From Henckelia pumila (lineage: Eukaryota > Streptophyta > Magnoliopsida > Lamiales > Gesneriaceae), in the NCBI RefSeq assembly GCF_033568475.1, contig NC_133122.1, positions 66,177,442 through 66,241,441 on the forward strand: a stretch of 64,000 nucleotides of DNA, written 5' to 3'. The notes under the pieces are model-generated. The model was not told where the DNA came from, ran no database searches, and saw nothing but the letters and a program-made list of their open reading frames with translations. The position numbers and the translations under genes are program-made. Positions 1 through 11,628 of this stretch are shown here, one piece after another; positions within the stretch are counted from its first letter, which is position 1, and the number at the start of each line of letters is the position of its first letter.

Positions 1-1269
1 AACGAAGCATGGTTTGAATGGAATCTGATCTTGTTAGTTATTCGATATGTAATTTATCAGCTTTCTATCGAAGTTGCCGAACTCGAGATCTCCGAGTCAA
101 ACCGAGAAGGATTTGAAGCAAGGTTTGCTAGCATTTGCACTTGAGATTGAGTTGAGAAGTGGAGCAACCTTTTGATATGAATTTTCATTGATGTACTTGC
201 AGATTTGAAGTACTTTCAGACGTGACGTAGAAAGGTATAAATGACAGCAAATCCAGACGGGATAGAACGCTTGAAATAGCTTTCATTTCAAGTATTCCCA
301 TGTCAATCACATACTTGTTTCTTTATATTTCTTATGTGATTATTTGTTTGTATTGCTTTGTTTGCTTATATGCTTAGTTGTTCAAGATGTGTTTTATAGC
401 TTTTAATGCATACAGCTTATGTTGCATTCATCTTGAACTCCAGCCTTAATAGCACAGAGGGCAGCCATCGCCTAGAGTGCAGATGACGTTTGGAGAGCTG
501 TAGTGAGTGGCATGGAATATAGATTTATTTCTAGAGTCAGCTTGACTCATGACACAGAATATGGATTTATGTTCAGAGCCAGAAGACTCACTATAGTTGT
601 ACCAAAGTCAGAGGACTAAAATACTTGATGCCGCCTCGAATGGGAGTATCGGTGGTTTGATAGTTATTTTATTCCTCGGGATCCCAAAGAACTAAGTTTT
701 ATTGATATCAGCTTGATAGCCTTCCTTTGTCATTTGCATTGCATTCACGTTTATTATCTTGCGTTTAAAGTTGTTTATACTGGGATTTTATTCTCACCGG
801 AGTTATCCGGCTATTGCTTTGTTTTGTATGTGTGCATGACAATAGGTGGGGCAGGAGCTAGTCAGAAAAGACAAGGATAGCTCGAGATAGAGGCATAGCA
901 AGTGAGGACACGGGCTTAAGTAGCACGACTTGTACTTTATGTTGTTGAACCATGCTAGAAGTGATACAAGAACTTTGTATATTATGGCTTGAATACATGC
1001 TAGTTTATGTTTATTATGTTTAGAAGCTTGTAAGACGTTATAAGATAGCATGTATTTGATTTTGTAGCATGTATAAAAGATTATGACTTGTTTATCCATT
1101 TTTTTGGCAGCAGATTCTTGATAGCATATTCCCCGATCGAGCGAGACCCTGCCTTTTAAAACAAAATTTTTTTTTTTAGCTCTTGTTTCTTTAATTCTTT
1201 TAAGTACTTGTTTAATTGTTAATTACAATAAATTGTCCTAAGATAAGATTAGCAACCCGGGTCCCCACA
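1..1269 (+). repeat. 5' LTR of the gypsy element (partial)
   Basis: This aligns nearly base for base with 6995-8260. It ends in CCCCACA immediately before the primer-binding region. About 690 bases of its 5' side lie outside the window. Confidence 0.95.
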
Positions 1270-1274
1270 ATAGG

Positions 1275-1286
1275 TGGTATCAGAGC
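1275..1286 (+). promoter_or_regulatory. Primer-binding site (initiator tRNA-Met type)
   Basis: TGGTATCAGAGC lies six bases after the LTR end. It is the usual match to the 3' end of plant initiator methionine tRNA, used to prime minus-strand synthesis in gypsy and many copia elements. Confidence 0.9.
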
Positions 1287-1607
1287 ATAAGTTTCTGGAT
1301 TTCGATAGAAGTTGATGAGCGGGGTAGTTTGAGTCTGTCTGATTGTTTAATATTGCATGAGAGTACATGTTATATCTGATTATGTGCATTATCTGCTAGC
1401 ATGCTTTATATATAGCACTAATTATGTGATTGCATGATTATTTGCTTTTATTGCTACTGCATGCTATATATATGCAATTGTATTCCAGAATATCCTTAGT
1501 CAGAACCTGAATTCTCATGAGAATGCATGAGAATGCTTATCAGAGAAGGATGGAATAAATTTCTGCATATTATATTGTTTATGCACTAATCTGTTTGACA
1601 ATCAGAT

Positions 1608-4600
1608 ATGTCTCCCCGTAAAGCACCGGTCATTAGACAGCCATTAGTGGTTCCTCCAGCTGAACCACCGCCAATTGTTGAAACTCAGAATGCACAGGGT
1701 AGTACATCTACTGACCCGTTGGATCCTACTGCTACTCCAATGGAGACTTTGTTAAAGCGATTTCAGTCATTCAAACCGCCAAAACTGAAAGGAACAGAAA
1801 ACTCAGTTGATTGTGAAAATTGGCTTGAAGATATAGAACAACTATTTGAATCACTTGACTATACAGATGATCGTCGTATCCGACTGGTAATACATCAACT
1901 TCATGAAGTTGCCAAAAGTTGGTGGATTACTACCAAACGGGCATTGGAACAACGAGGTACGATTATCACCTGGACTGTATTTAAAACTGAGTTCTATCAA
2001 CGTTTCTTTCCAGTCTCCTACAGGAAGGATAAGGGTGCTGAATTTGCCAATCTAAGGCAAGGTAATTTGAATATCGAGGAATATGTGGCCAAATTTTCAA
2101 GTCTTTTGAAGTTTGCACCACATATAGCAGCTACTGATGAAGCAATGGCGGATCAGTTTATCAATGGCCTTAATCCAGAGGTGTTTACCTTGGTGAACAG
2201 TGGACGACCAAATACTTTTGCTGATGCCTTGAACAAAGCTAAGGGAGCCGAAGCAGGTATTTTGCGACAAAGAGGAACACCGTTCATTCCACAGCCATTT
2301 CCCCAGCCTGTATCAGCTTTCATTCCACAGAATCCGCCACAGTTTCAGCAAACATCTCCCAGATTTGAGGGAGGAAGCAGTGGCAGAAAGGATTCTAGAT
2401 TCAGGCCAAAGGGAAAGCAATTTAAGAAGCCAGGTAGTAGTTCTTCAAGTTCTAGTGGACAGAGACAGTTTGGGGCAGGTCAGAGAACTGGTGAATCAGG
2501 AGCATTCTGTTTTAAGTGTGGTGGAAAACATTCAAGTGATCAGTGCAAGGGTGTGACAGGTAATTGCAATATTTGTCGTCAACCTGGTCACTATGCCAAG
2601 GTATGTCCTCAAAGAGCTATAGGTGAAAGTTCTTCTCGACCAATACCTCAGGCCGAAAGGCAATCAGTGCAGTCATTTCAGCCTCAGCAACCTCAGCAAC
2701 AGACCAGAGGAGGAGGAAGCCAAACTGTGACTCAACCTCCTAGACAACAGGCTCGAGTTTTTTCACTTACTGAGGAACAGGCACAGGCGGCACCTGACGA
2801 TGTCATAGCAGGTAACTGCTTTATTTATGGTTATCCTGCCTATGTTTTGATAGATACAGGTGCATCTCATACATTCATCTCTGAAAAATTTGTTATGATG
2901 CATTCTTTATCTTCTGAGCCATTGCCTACTGTTGTTTCTATTTCATCACCGTTGGGTGAAGGTATTATATCTGTTCGAATGATTCGAAATTGTGCGTTGC
3001 AATATGACGGGAATGTGATTAATATAGATTGTATAGTACTTGGATTATCAGATTTCGATTGTATTGTTGGTATCGACATGTTAACCAAGTACAGAGCAAC
3101 TGTAGATTGTTTCCAGAAAGTGGTTCGATTTAGACCAGAAATGGCATCTGAATGGAAATTCTACGGTAAGGGTTCTCGAGCCAAGATTCCTTTGATATAT
3201 GTGTTATCTATGACCCGTTTATTGCAGAGAGGGGCGAAAGGATTTTTGATTTATGCAGTCGATGTATTGAAATCCAGTCCAACAGTAACAGATATTCCAG
3301 TTGTGCATGAATTTGCTGATGTATTTCCTGATGAAATTCCTGGTTTACCTCCAGTACGAGATATAGATTTCAGTATTGATCTAATGCCAGGTACACAACC
3401 AATATCCAAGGCTCCTTACAGAATGGCACCTATTGAATTGAAGGAGTTGAAGGATCAATTGGAAGATTTGTTAGCCAAGGGGTACATTAGACCGAGTGTT
3501 TCACCTTGGGGTGCTCCGGTACTGTTTGTACGAAAAAAAGATGATTCCATGCGCTTATGCATTGATTATCGTCAATTGAACAAGGTAACCATCAAGAATA
3601 AATATCCACTGCCTAGAATAGATGATTTGTTTGATCAGCTACAGGGTTCAGCTATTTATTCGAAGATTGATTTGCGATCTGGATATCATCAACTGAGAGT
3701 ACGAGATGAAGATATTCCTAAAACTGCTTTTAGAACAAGGTATGGACATTATGAATTTATCGTCATGCCTTTTGGTTTAACCAATGCTCCTGCAGTATTT
3801 ATGGGATTGATGAATCGGGTATTTCAGAAATATTTGGATGACTTTGTCATTATTTTTATCGATGATATCTTGATCTATTCCAAGAATGTACATGAGCATG
3901 CTGAACATCTCCGACTCATTTTACAGACTTTGAGAAATGAGAAATTATATGCTAAGTTATCGAAATGTGAATTTTGGTTGCAGAAAGTTGTGTTTCTTGG
4001 GCATATTATTTCAGGTGATGGGATTTCAGTGGATTCAAGCAAGGTTGAGGCAGTATTGAATTGGCCTAGACCTACATCAGTACCAGAAATACGGAGTTTT
4101 ATGGGCTTGGCAGGTTATTATAGACGTTTTATCAGAGATTTTTCCAGCATTGCGAAGCCTATTACGCAACTGACTCAGAAGAATAAGCCGTATGTCTGGA
4201 CTGAAGCCTGTGAAACTAGTTTCTTGGAGTTGAAGAAAAGGCTTACAAGTGCACCTGTCTTGACGATTCCATCAGGTACAGGTGATTTTGTTGTATATTG
4301 TGATGCTTCTCACAAGGGTCTGGGTTGTGTGCTTATGCAGAGAGGTCATGTTATCGCTTATGCTTCGAGACAGTTAAAGCCACACGAGACTCGATATCCT
4401 ATCCATGATCTGGAGCTTGCCGCTATTGTCTTTGCATTGAAGATATGACGACATTATCTTTATGGTGAGAAGTTTGAAATCTTTTCAGATCACAAAAGTT
4501 TGAAATATCTGTTTTCGCAATCAGAATTGAATATGAGACAGCGTAGATGGCTTGATTTATTGAAAGATTTCGATTGCGAGATTAAATATTATCCAGGAAA

Positions 4601-6190
4601 ATCTAATGCAGCTGCGGACGCCTTAAGTAGAAAGGTATGTTCTTTATCCTTGTCTACGATAGGTGTATCTCAAATGGTGGAAGATTGTTGTCTTTCTGGA
4701 TTAATATTTGCAACAGATATGCAACCTATCTGTGTTTGTGCTATACGAGCTGAGCCAGAACTTTTGATACGAATCAAAGAAGCACAGAAAGAGGATCAGA
4801 ATATTCAGAATTCGATTGCTATGGTCAGATCTGGACATCAATCTGAATATCAGGTCAGTGCTGATAATGTGTTATATGTGAATAACAGACTTGTTGTTCC
4901 AGATGTTTCAGCTTTGAAACAACAAATCTTGAAAGAGGCTCACAGTAGTCGATTCAGTATTCATCCTGGTGGCAGAAAAATGTATAATGATTTGAAAATG
5001 CAGTATTGGTGGAAACAAATGAAGTCAGATGTGACTGAATTTGTAGCCAGATGTTTGAATTGCCAACAGGTAAAAGCAGAAAGAAAGAAACCAGGTGGTC
5101 TATTGCAGAGTCTATCAGTTCCAGAATGGAAATGGGATCACATTTTCATGGATTTCGTTACACAGCTACCACGTTCATCCAGAGGGTGCGATGCCATTTG
5201 GGTGATTATTGATCGTTTGACGAAATCAACATGTTTTATTCCGTACAGAATGACGTACAGACATGATCAGATGGCAGAAATCTACGTCAGAGAAGTGGTA
5301 AGATTACATGGTGTGCCTAAATCTATTGTTTCAGATCGAGACCCTAGATTTACATCACACTTTTGGCATAGCTTGCAACAAGCTCTTGGTACTCAATTGC
5401 ATCTGAGTACAGCTTATCATCCTCAAACAGACGGACAGTCAGAGCGGACTATCCAAACACTTGAGGATATGTTGAGAGCTGTAGTACTAGATTTTGGTAC
5501 TAGTTGGCAAGATTCATTACCACTTGCAGAATTCTCTTATAATAATAGCTATCAGACGAGCATTGAGATGGCTCCTTTTGAAGTATTGTACGGAAAGAAA
5601 TGCAGATCACCGTTGTACTGGGATGATATCTCAGATGTTCCTGATGTTGGGCCTGATATGATCCGAGAAATGACAGAGAAAGTAAAGCTTATTCAGAAAA
5701 GAATGAAAACAGCTCAGGATAGACAAGCAAAGTATGCAAATATCAGACGACGACCTCTATCTGTTGATCAGGGAGACAGAGTTTTCTTGAAGATTTCTCC
5801 GTTTAGAGGTACGGTCAGATTTGGAAAGAGAGGAAAGTTATCTCCACGTTTTATCGGTCCATATGAGATTATCGAGAAGATAGGCGATCTTGCTTATCGA
5901 CTTGCTCTTCCTCCATCTTTGTCTGGTATTCATGACGTATTCCATGTCTCTATGCTGCGGAAGTATCAGCCTGATCCTTCCCATATTCTTCAGCCTGATG
6001 AAGCTGAACTTGACGAGACTCTTAGTTATTTTGAGCAGCCTATTCAGATTCTTGATCGCAAAGACAAATAGCTCAGAAACAAAATAATTCAGCTAGTCAA
6101 AGTTCAGTGGAGTCGACATGGCATCGAAGAAGCGACTTGGGAGACTGAGTCAGACATGAGACAGAGATTTCCAGAGTTGTTTCATTGATG
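1608..6190 (+). mobile_element. gag-pol coding region of the gypsy element (fossil)
   Basis: Approximate parts: gag about 1.75-2.5 kb; two zinc knuckles about 2.51-2.62 kb (CX2CX4-5HX4C type); aspartic protease about 2.8-3.1 kb with a DTGASH active-site motif; reverse transcriptase about 3.4-3.9 kb with the IDDIL catalytic motif; RNase H about 4.27-4.64 kb; integrase zinc finger and DDE core about 4.93-5.5 kb; and a GPY/F and chromodomain-type tail about 5.7-6.0 kb. The host-like start is the ATG at 1608. The coding capacity is broken at about one place. Confidence 0.9.
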
Positions 6191-6289
6191 TGAGTTCTTA
6201 TTTTGTTTTATGCTATTTCATTATCTTATGTGTATACAGATTGTCTATACAGCTTGCTTATGATTTCGAGGACGAACTCATGTCTTAGT

Positions 6290-6299
6290 GGGGGAGAAA
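6290..6299 (+). promoter_or_regulatory. Polypurine tract of the gypsy element
   Basis: GGGGGAGAAA directly precedes the TG that starts the 3' LTR. This is the expected plus-strand primer position. Confidence 0.85.
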
Positions 6300-8260
6300 T
6301 GTAAGGCCCGGGATTATTTAATTTAATCCGAGAATATTTAATTTGGGAATATTTAGAGTTTAGAATTAAATTCTAATATTCTTAAATGAATAAGGATTGA
6401 AATTGAATTAAATCGCTTTTCCGGGGACTGAATTGCAAATAGCTGAAAATTCAGGGACTAAACAGCAAATTAGCTTATATATATCTTATTATTCAGCACA
6501 ATTCACGTTGGCAATCAGAAAGAAAGGAAAAGAAACAGAGGAAATCAATCAAACCCTTCCAACCTCCATTGTCGTCCGCAAAAGCTTCGATAACTTGCGC
6601 TCCGGTTGTCAGAAATTCCAGATAAATATATATCTGCGATCACAGCTCCGAGACCTTCGATTTGGTACATGTTTTATTCACATATCTCAGATTTTATTTT
6701 TATGTGAAAGATGGAAAATTATGATTTTATCATATATGCGTATATCAGCTGTACCGATCGTGTATTCGCATACGGTTCGGAAAAAGACTGTCGTTCGGAT
6801 TTTATATGAATTTGGGAAGAATAATTCGAACACTACCATGTTTGATTGATACTGATTTTTATGGTAATGAGATGATAGGTTAGAGATTATAAGTTATCTG
6901 GATTGTTGGATTGATTTGGATATTGTTTGGATTGCCGGTTTTAGCCGTTATGCCGTCGATTTGCAAAATGTCAAGACTTTGATATTGTTGATTGAACGAA
7001 GCATGGTTTGAATGGAATCTGATCTTGTTAGTTATTCGATATGTAATTTATCAGCTTTCTATCGAAGTTGCCGAACTCGAGATCTCCGAGTCAAACCGAG
7101 AAGGATTTGAAGCAAGGTTTGCTAGCATTTGCACTTGAGATTGAGTTGAGAAGTGGAGCAACCTTTTGATATGAATTTTCATTGATGTACTTGCAGATTT
7201 GAAGTACTTTCAGACGTGACGTAGAAAGGTATAAATGACAGCAAATCCAGACGGGATAGAACGCTTGAAATAGCTTTCATTTCAAGTATTCCCATGTCAA
7301 TCACATACTTGTTTCTTTATATTTCTTATGTGATTATTTGTTTGTATTGCTTTGTTTGCTTATATGCTTAGTTGTTCAAGATGTGTTTTATAGCTTTTAA
7401 TGCATACAGCTTATGTTGCATTCATCTTGAACTCCAGCCTTAATAGCACAGAGGGCAGCCATCGCCTAGAGTGCAGATGACGTTTGGAGAGCTGTAGTGA
7501 GTGGCATGGAATATAGATTTATTTCTAGAGTCAGCTTGACTCATGGCACAGAATATGGATTTATGTTCAGAGCCAGAAGACTCACTATAGTTGTACCAAA
7601 GTCAGAGGACTAAAATACTTGATGCCGCCTCGAATGGGAGTATCGGTGGTTTGATAGTTATTTTATTCCTCGGGATCCAAAGAACTAAGTTTTATTGATA
7701 TCAGCTTGATAGCCTTCCTTTGCCATTTGCATTGCATTCACGTTTATTATCTTGCGTTTAAAGTTGTTTATACTGGGATTTTATTCTCACCGGAGTTATC
7801 CGGCTATTGCTTTGTTTTGTATGTGTGCATGGCAATAGGTGGGGCAGGAGCTAGTCAGAAAAGACAAGGATAGCTCGAGATAGAGGCATAGCAAGTGAGG
7901 ACACGGGCTTAAGTAGCACGACTTGTACTTTATGTTGTTGAACCATGCTAGAAGTGATACAAGAACTTTGTATATTATGGCTTGAATACATGCTAGTTTA
8001 TGTTTATTATGTTTAGAAGCTTGTAAGACGTTATAAGATAGCATGTATTTGATTTTGTAGCATGTATAAAAGATTATGACTTGTTTATCCATTTTTTTGG
8101 CAGCAGATTCTTGATAGCATATTCCCCGATCGAGCGAGACCCTGCCTTTTAAAACAAATTTTTTTTTTAGCTCTTGTTTCTTTAATTCTTTTAAGTACTT
8201 GTTTAATTGTTAATTACAATAAATTGCCCTAAGATAAGATTAGCAACCCGGGTCCCCACA
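6300..8260 (+). repeat. 3' LTR of the gypsy element (1961 bp)
   Basis: It begins TGTAAGGCCC and ends CCCCACA, with TG..CA termini. The 3' part duplicates window positions 1-1269. Small open frames inside it occur in both LTR copies and are not genes. Confidence 0.95.
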
Positions 8261-10731
8261 ATATGTCATCTCGTATGAAGCGAGATATGAATCATAAATT
8301 CGGCACAAAATATTGAGATATACGTCATAATCAAGTATTGTACTAAACGTACATCGGTATCTCGTATCACTATTGTACCTGAAGTACGTAAAAAGATTTA
8401 TTGATATCTATAAAGCAAGATATAACAGTTTGTGGAGACCATTGATGTATATCCAAATCATATGTTTCATCGTATGTTGATTGAATGTTTGAAAGATCTA
8501 TACGATCGCTTGATTGACGATGAAAAAAGATGATCTGCTTGATATTATAAAATAGTAATACACAATAATGATGTATATGTATTTTTGAATCTAGCAGATA
8601 TTGATTTGGTTTAAATAGTATATTACAAATCAATATTTCTAAAAGAGCTAAAGAGCTCCAAAAGTATCATTGATACAAATACTTTCAGAGTTTGGCATAA
8701 TGGATTGAATTGAGCATTTAAATTATATAAATAGTTGAAAAAATATTGATAGTGCACAAAGTTGTTAATGAACAAGCCAAAAGTTCCTGGATCGATAAAT
8801 ATGGATATTTTTGAATCAAAGATCCAGAAGATTTTATGAATTCTTATTGGCTTATCAAATTTGATATCACTATCATTAGCTCAAATTGTTAGAGAATCCC
8901 CATATTATCTGGAATGAATAAATAACGTGGACCCACGAAGCGCAACATGATGTTTGCGAAAATACGTATTGAGAAAATTTCTAGAATATGTAATCAAGAG
9001 AAGCTTGATCAAAAGAGGATATGCATATCAATTTCATGATTATAAATACATTGGTTTAGTTGATTTATTTTGCCTTCAATCAACTATTAAATCATGAGAA
9101 TAAATGCGTCATATTTGGGAATATCTGAAGATATATTATAAATATTATGCCAAATGCTCATGTACTGAAAGTAAATGTTTGTGCGAGAAATGCACTACAA
9201 TAAATCTCTTGAAGAAGTTGGAAATATGTTGGAAATATATTGAATCTTATGATCAATTATCTTGAGAAATGAGATTTTATGACGCGACATTCTCATTTAT
9301 TATTCTTGTAAAACAATGTTTCCAACATTGAGGGGAGGAAATAGAAGCTACAAGAATATTTGAGATCGATCCCAATGAAATATAAAGTGAACATGATGTT
9401 CAAAGTTTAAATCTCAAATACATTATTTGATCTTGTGTATAAGATCGTTTAGCTTCATTTATGTTCATGTTGAATAATTTAAATCGTTTTTAGTGACGAA
9501 AAACCCCTTTAAAGAAAATGAGTGAATATCTCAATGTGAAAAGAACAATGGAGGCTGGTCGTTATGAAATAAATCAACGTCCTGCAGGACCATATTTTAT
9601 ATTATTTGCAAGTAAATGAAAAAGAACACTAGAAGCGTGAACGACCAATTATTTCAATGAATCCAATTTGGATTATGTTATTCATGAAGAATAACAAGTA
9701 TATTAAAATATGAGATTTTTCAAATTATTTGGGATCAAAATGATATAATCATTCGTGTGTTTTGCTATTACGCAAAATGATGATTATTTTGAACTACAAC
9801 TTGTTGAACTTTCAATAACAATGATATGTGGCAATATGAGCAAATATTAGCAAAGTTTCTCAAAGTATTTCAAGCGGATTATGAGAAAATATTTGCATTT
9901 ATCGTGGATGCACTGATTCGATGGTGATACATATAGAAACATCATCGAAGGATTCGATGCTCAAAATATTGTTTTTGCCAACTTGAAGAAGAAGAAAAGA
10001 TATTTGGTCTTGAAGTACCATGCCTATGTCAAAATCAGCATCTGAATCAATTTTTGGCAAATCAGTGCATAATATTGAAATATTAAGAGTTAATAATTGA
10101 AAGTGCTGTTTGCAAGAGGGGGAGCAATTAAAGTTGTACTATTTTTTCTTTGTCCATGATTTTTTTCACGTGGTTTTTCATAGCAAGGTTTTTAATGAGG
10201 CAATTAACAAGTATCGCGAGATGTTGTACTCTTTTTCCTTTATTAGGATTTTGTCCCATTGAATTTTTTCTGATAAGGTTTTAACGAGGCGCATCTATCG
10301 TCGGGAAGACATCCAAAGAAAGTATATGTTGTTGTACTCTTTTTCCTTCGTTCAGATTTTTTCTACGGGGTTTTACTATCAAGGTTTTAATGAGGCAGCA
10401 TTTGAGTCCCGATGAAGTTTCCGAACATCAATCTTGCCAAATGGAGATTTTGAAAAATTGATTGTTTGTGCAAATAATCATCTAAGGGGGAGTGTTATAA
10501 ATATATTATTATTATAGATGATTATCTTATTTAATATGTGATCAAGATATGTAAAGATAATATTTGTACAGATTTGTATCTTGAAATTTTTCCCTATAAA
10601 TAGGGGTGATTGAGTTCAATGAAATTTGCACCTGAATATTGACTCATATAAATTCTCTCCTCTCTCATGAATTCTCTCTATTCATCTCTTTTATTCTTTT
10701 ATGATTTATAACAATTTATTTATTTCTAACA
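8261..10731 (+). mobile_element. Ty1/copia-like remnant with its 3' LTR
   Basis: From 8261 the sequence is decayed retroelement internal DNA with no long open frame. Near 10130-10400 it has the motif TTGTACTCTTTTTCCTT about three times, each followed by an ATGAGGCA or ACGAGGCG-like block, an arrangement familiar from the non-coding 3' part of plant copia elements. A purine tract (AAGGGGGAG, 10484-10492) leads into a short LTR at 10493-10731 with perfect TGTTA..TAACA ends. The 5' half is missing in this window, where the gypsy 3' LTR abuts directly. It is old and multiply broken. The copia assignment rests on these non-coding features, so the superfamily is likely rather than certain. Confidence 0.7.
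10493..10731 (+). repeat. 3' LTR of the copia-like remnant (239 bp)
   Basis: It runs from TGTTATAAAT to TTTCTAACA. The TGTTA/TAACA termini are inverted repeats and a polypurine tract lies immediately upstream. No second LTR is seen in the window. Confidence 0.7.
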
Positions 10732-11359
10732 TGATAATAAATTATAACACGAGTTTTAAGAATAAAGAAATGTACTTTTAAAACTTTGATTACCGAACAA
10801 TAAATTTGACTTAAAATAGTATTTTATTTAACTATCCATCTGGAGACACGTTTGTGAAGTTTATATGCATGTATTTATTTGAAGCGTTATTTTTTTAAAA
10901 AAAATTTACATTTTGAATGTGATAGTATGATAAAAGGTGTTTTTGAGATACACGATCGTTACCAAAAATATAAAAATGGTGTAGACTATATATTTATTAT
11001 AAACATGTCTAATAGAGATAATTATTACAAGCTAACATATTTTTTTTTTCAAAATTAAAACTTGAGCAAGTAACAATATTTAAAAGCGTGTTCTAACTTC
11101 TAACTAAAGTATTTCACGCTCGAATTTTATATTTTTCTTAAAATTCCAATCAAACATATTTTTGTATTTTCTAATCCAAGAATTTTAAATCTGTCTGTTG
11201 GTAAACAATTCTTTAAATCAAAATAAGAGTTATAAGACATTTTAAAATGATTCAATTTCGATAGAAACGTTTAGAGTTTCATTGAATCATTTTACATGCA
11301 TCTTCAAAGAATCATAACACGTTGCTTATATCTATGATTTTTTATTTGTTTAGTAATTA
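10732..11359. other. AT-rich spacer
   Basis: No open frame longer than background and no recognisable repeat boundary was seen. It contains several poly-A and poly-T runs. Confidence 0.6.
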
Positions 11360-11628
11360 TCTATACTATTTATATTATTATATTATAATAATTTCAACTC
11401 TTATATTAACCGTCCAAATTTTCTCTAACATCCTTATCTCTTTTTATCTCTATCTCATTTTTCAAATTTCATCATTTATAAATTCTTATTAAATTATCTA
11501 CATAATTTTTTACAATTTCTCTATAATTTATATCAAAACTCTCATATTTTTCCACGGTGAAATTTTTTTATATTTTTAAAAATAATTAAATTATCGAGTA
11601 CGTGAAAATCACGTGACACATTCGCTGG
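11360..11628 (+). mobile_element. Non-autonomous mini-Helitron (269 bp)
   Basis: The 5' end TCTATACTATT is a classic plant Helitron start and is preceded by A. The 3' end has a hairpin with a 6-bp stem and 3-base loop (ACGTGA, AAA, TCACGT; 11600-11614), then 10 bases, then CTGG, followed by T. Helitrons have TC..CTRR ends, a hairpin about 10 bases from the end, and insertion between A and T, and all four are met. The interior is AT-rich with no coding capacity, so it would depend on an autonomous Helitron elsewhere. Confidence 0.8.

Larger units (their letters stand above)
1..8260 (+). mobile_element. Ty3/gypsy LTR retrotransposon, Tekay/Del-like, 5' end outside window
   Basis: The direct repeat 1-1269 and the full copy 6300-8260 are the two LTRs. 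A primer-binding site matching initiator tRNA-Met follows the 5' LTR and a purine tract precedes the 3' LTR. Between them the gag-pol region has domains in the order gag, two CCHC knuckles, aspartic protease, reverse transcriptase, RNase H, integrase, then a C-terminal chromodomain-type tail. This order, the single long gag-pol layout, the roughly 2-kb LTRs and the Met PBS fit plant chromoviruses of the Tekay/Del group (family knowledge). The LTRs differ at only about six to eight sites over about 1.27 kb, so the insertion is recent, roughly a few hundred thousand years or less on common plant rates. It looks nearly whole, with about one coding break. The target duplication cannot be tested because the 5' flank is outside the window. 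Confidence 0.95.

Noticed and set aside
803-1099. 98-codon minus-strand open frame, repeated at 7796-8092
   Set aside because: It lies inside both LTR copies of the gypsy element and has no domain; it is chance coding in a repeat.
6433-6849. 138-codon open frame on the plus strand
   Set aside because: It lies within the 3' LTR and has no recognisable domain.
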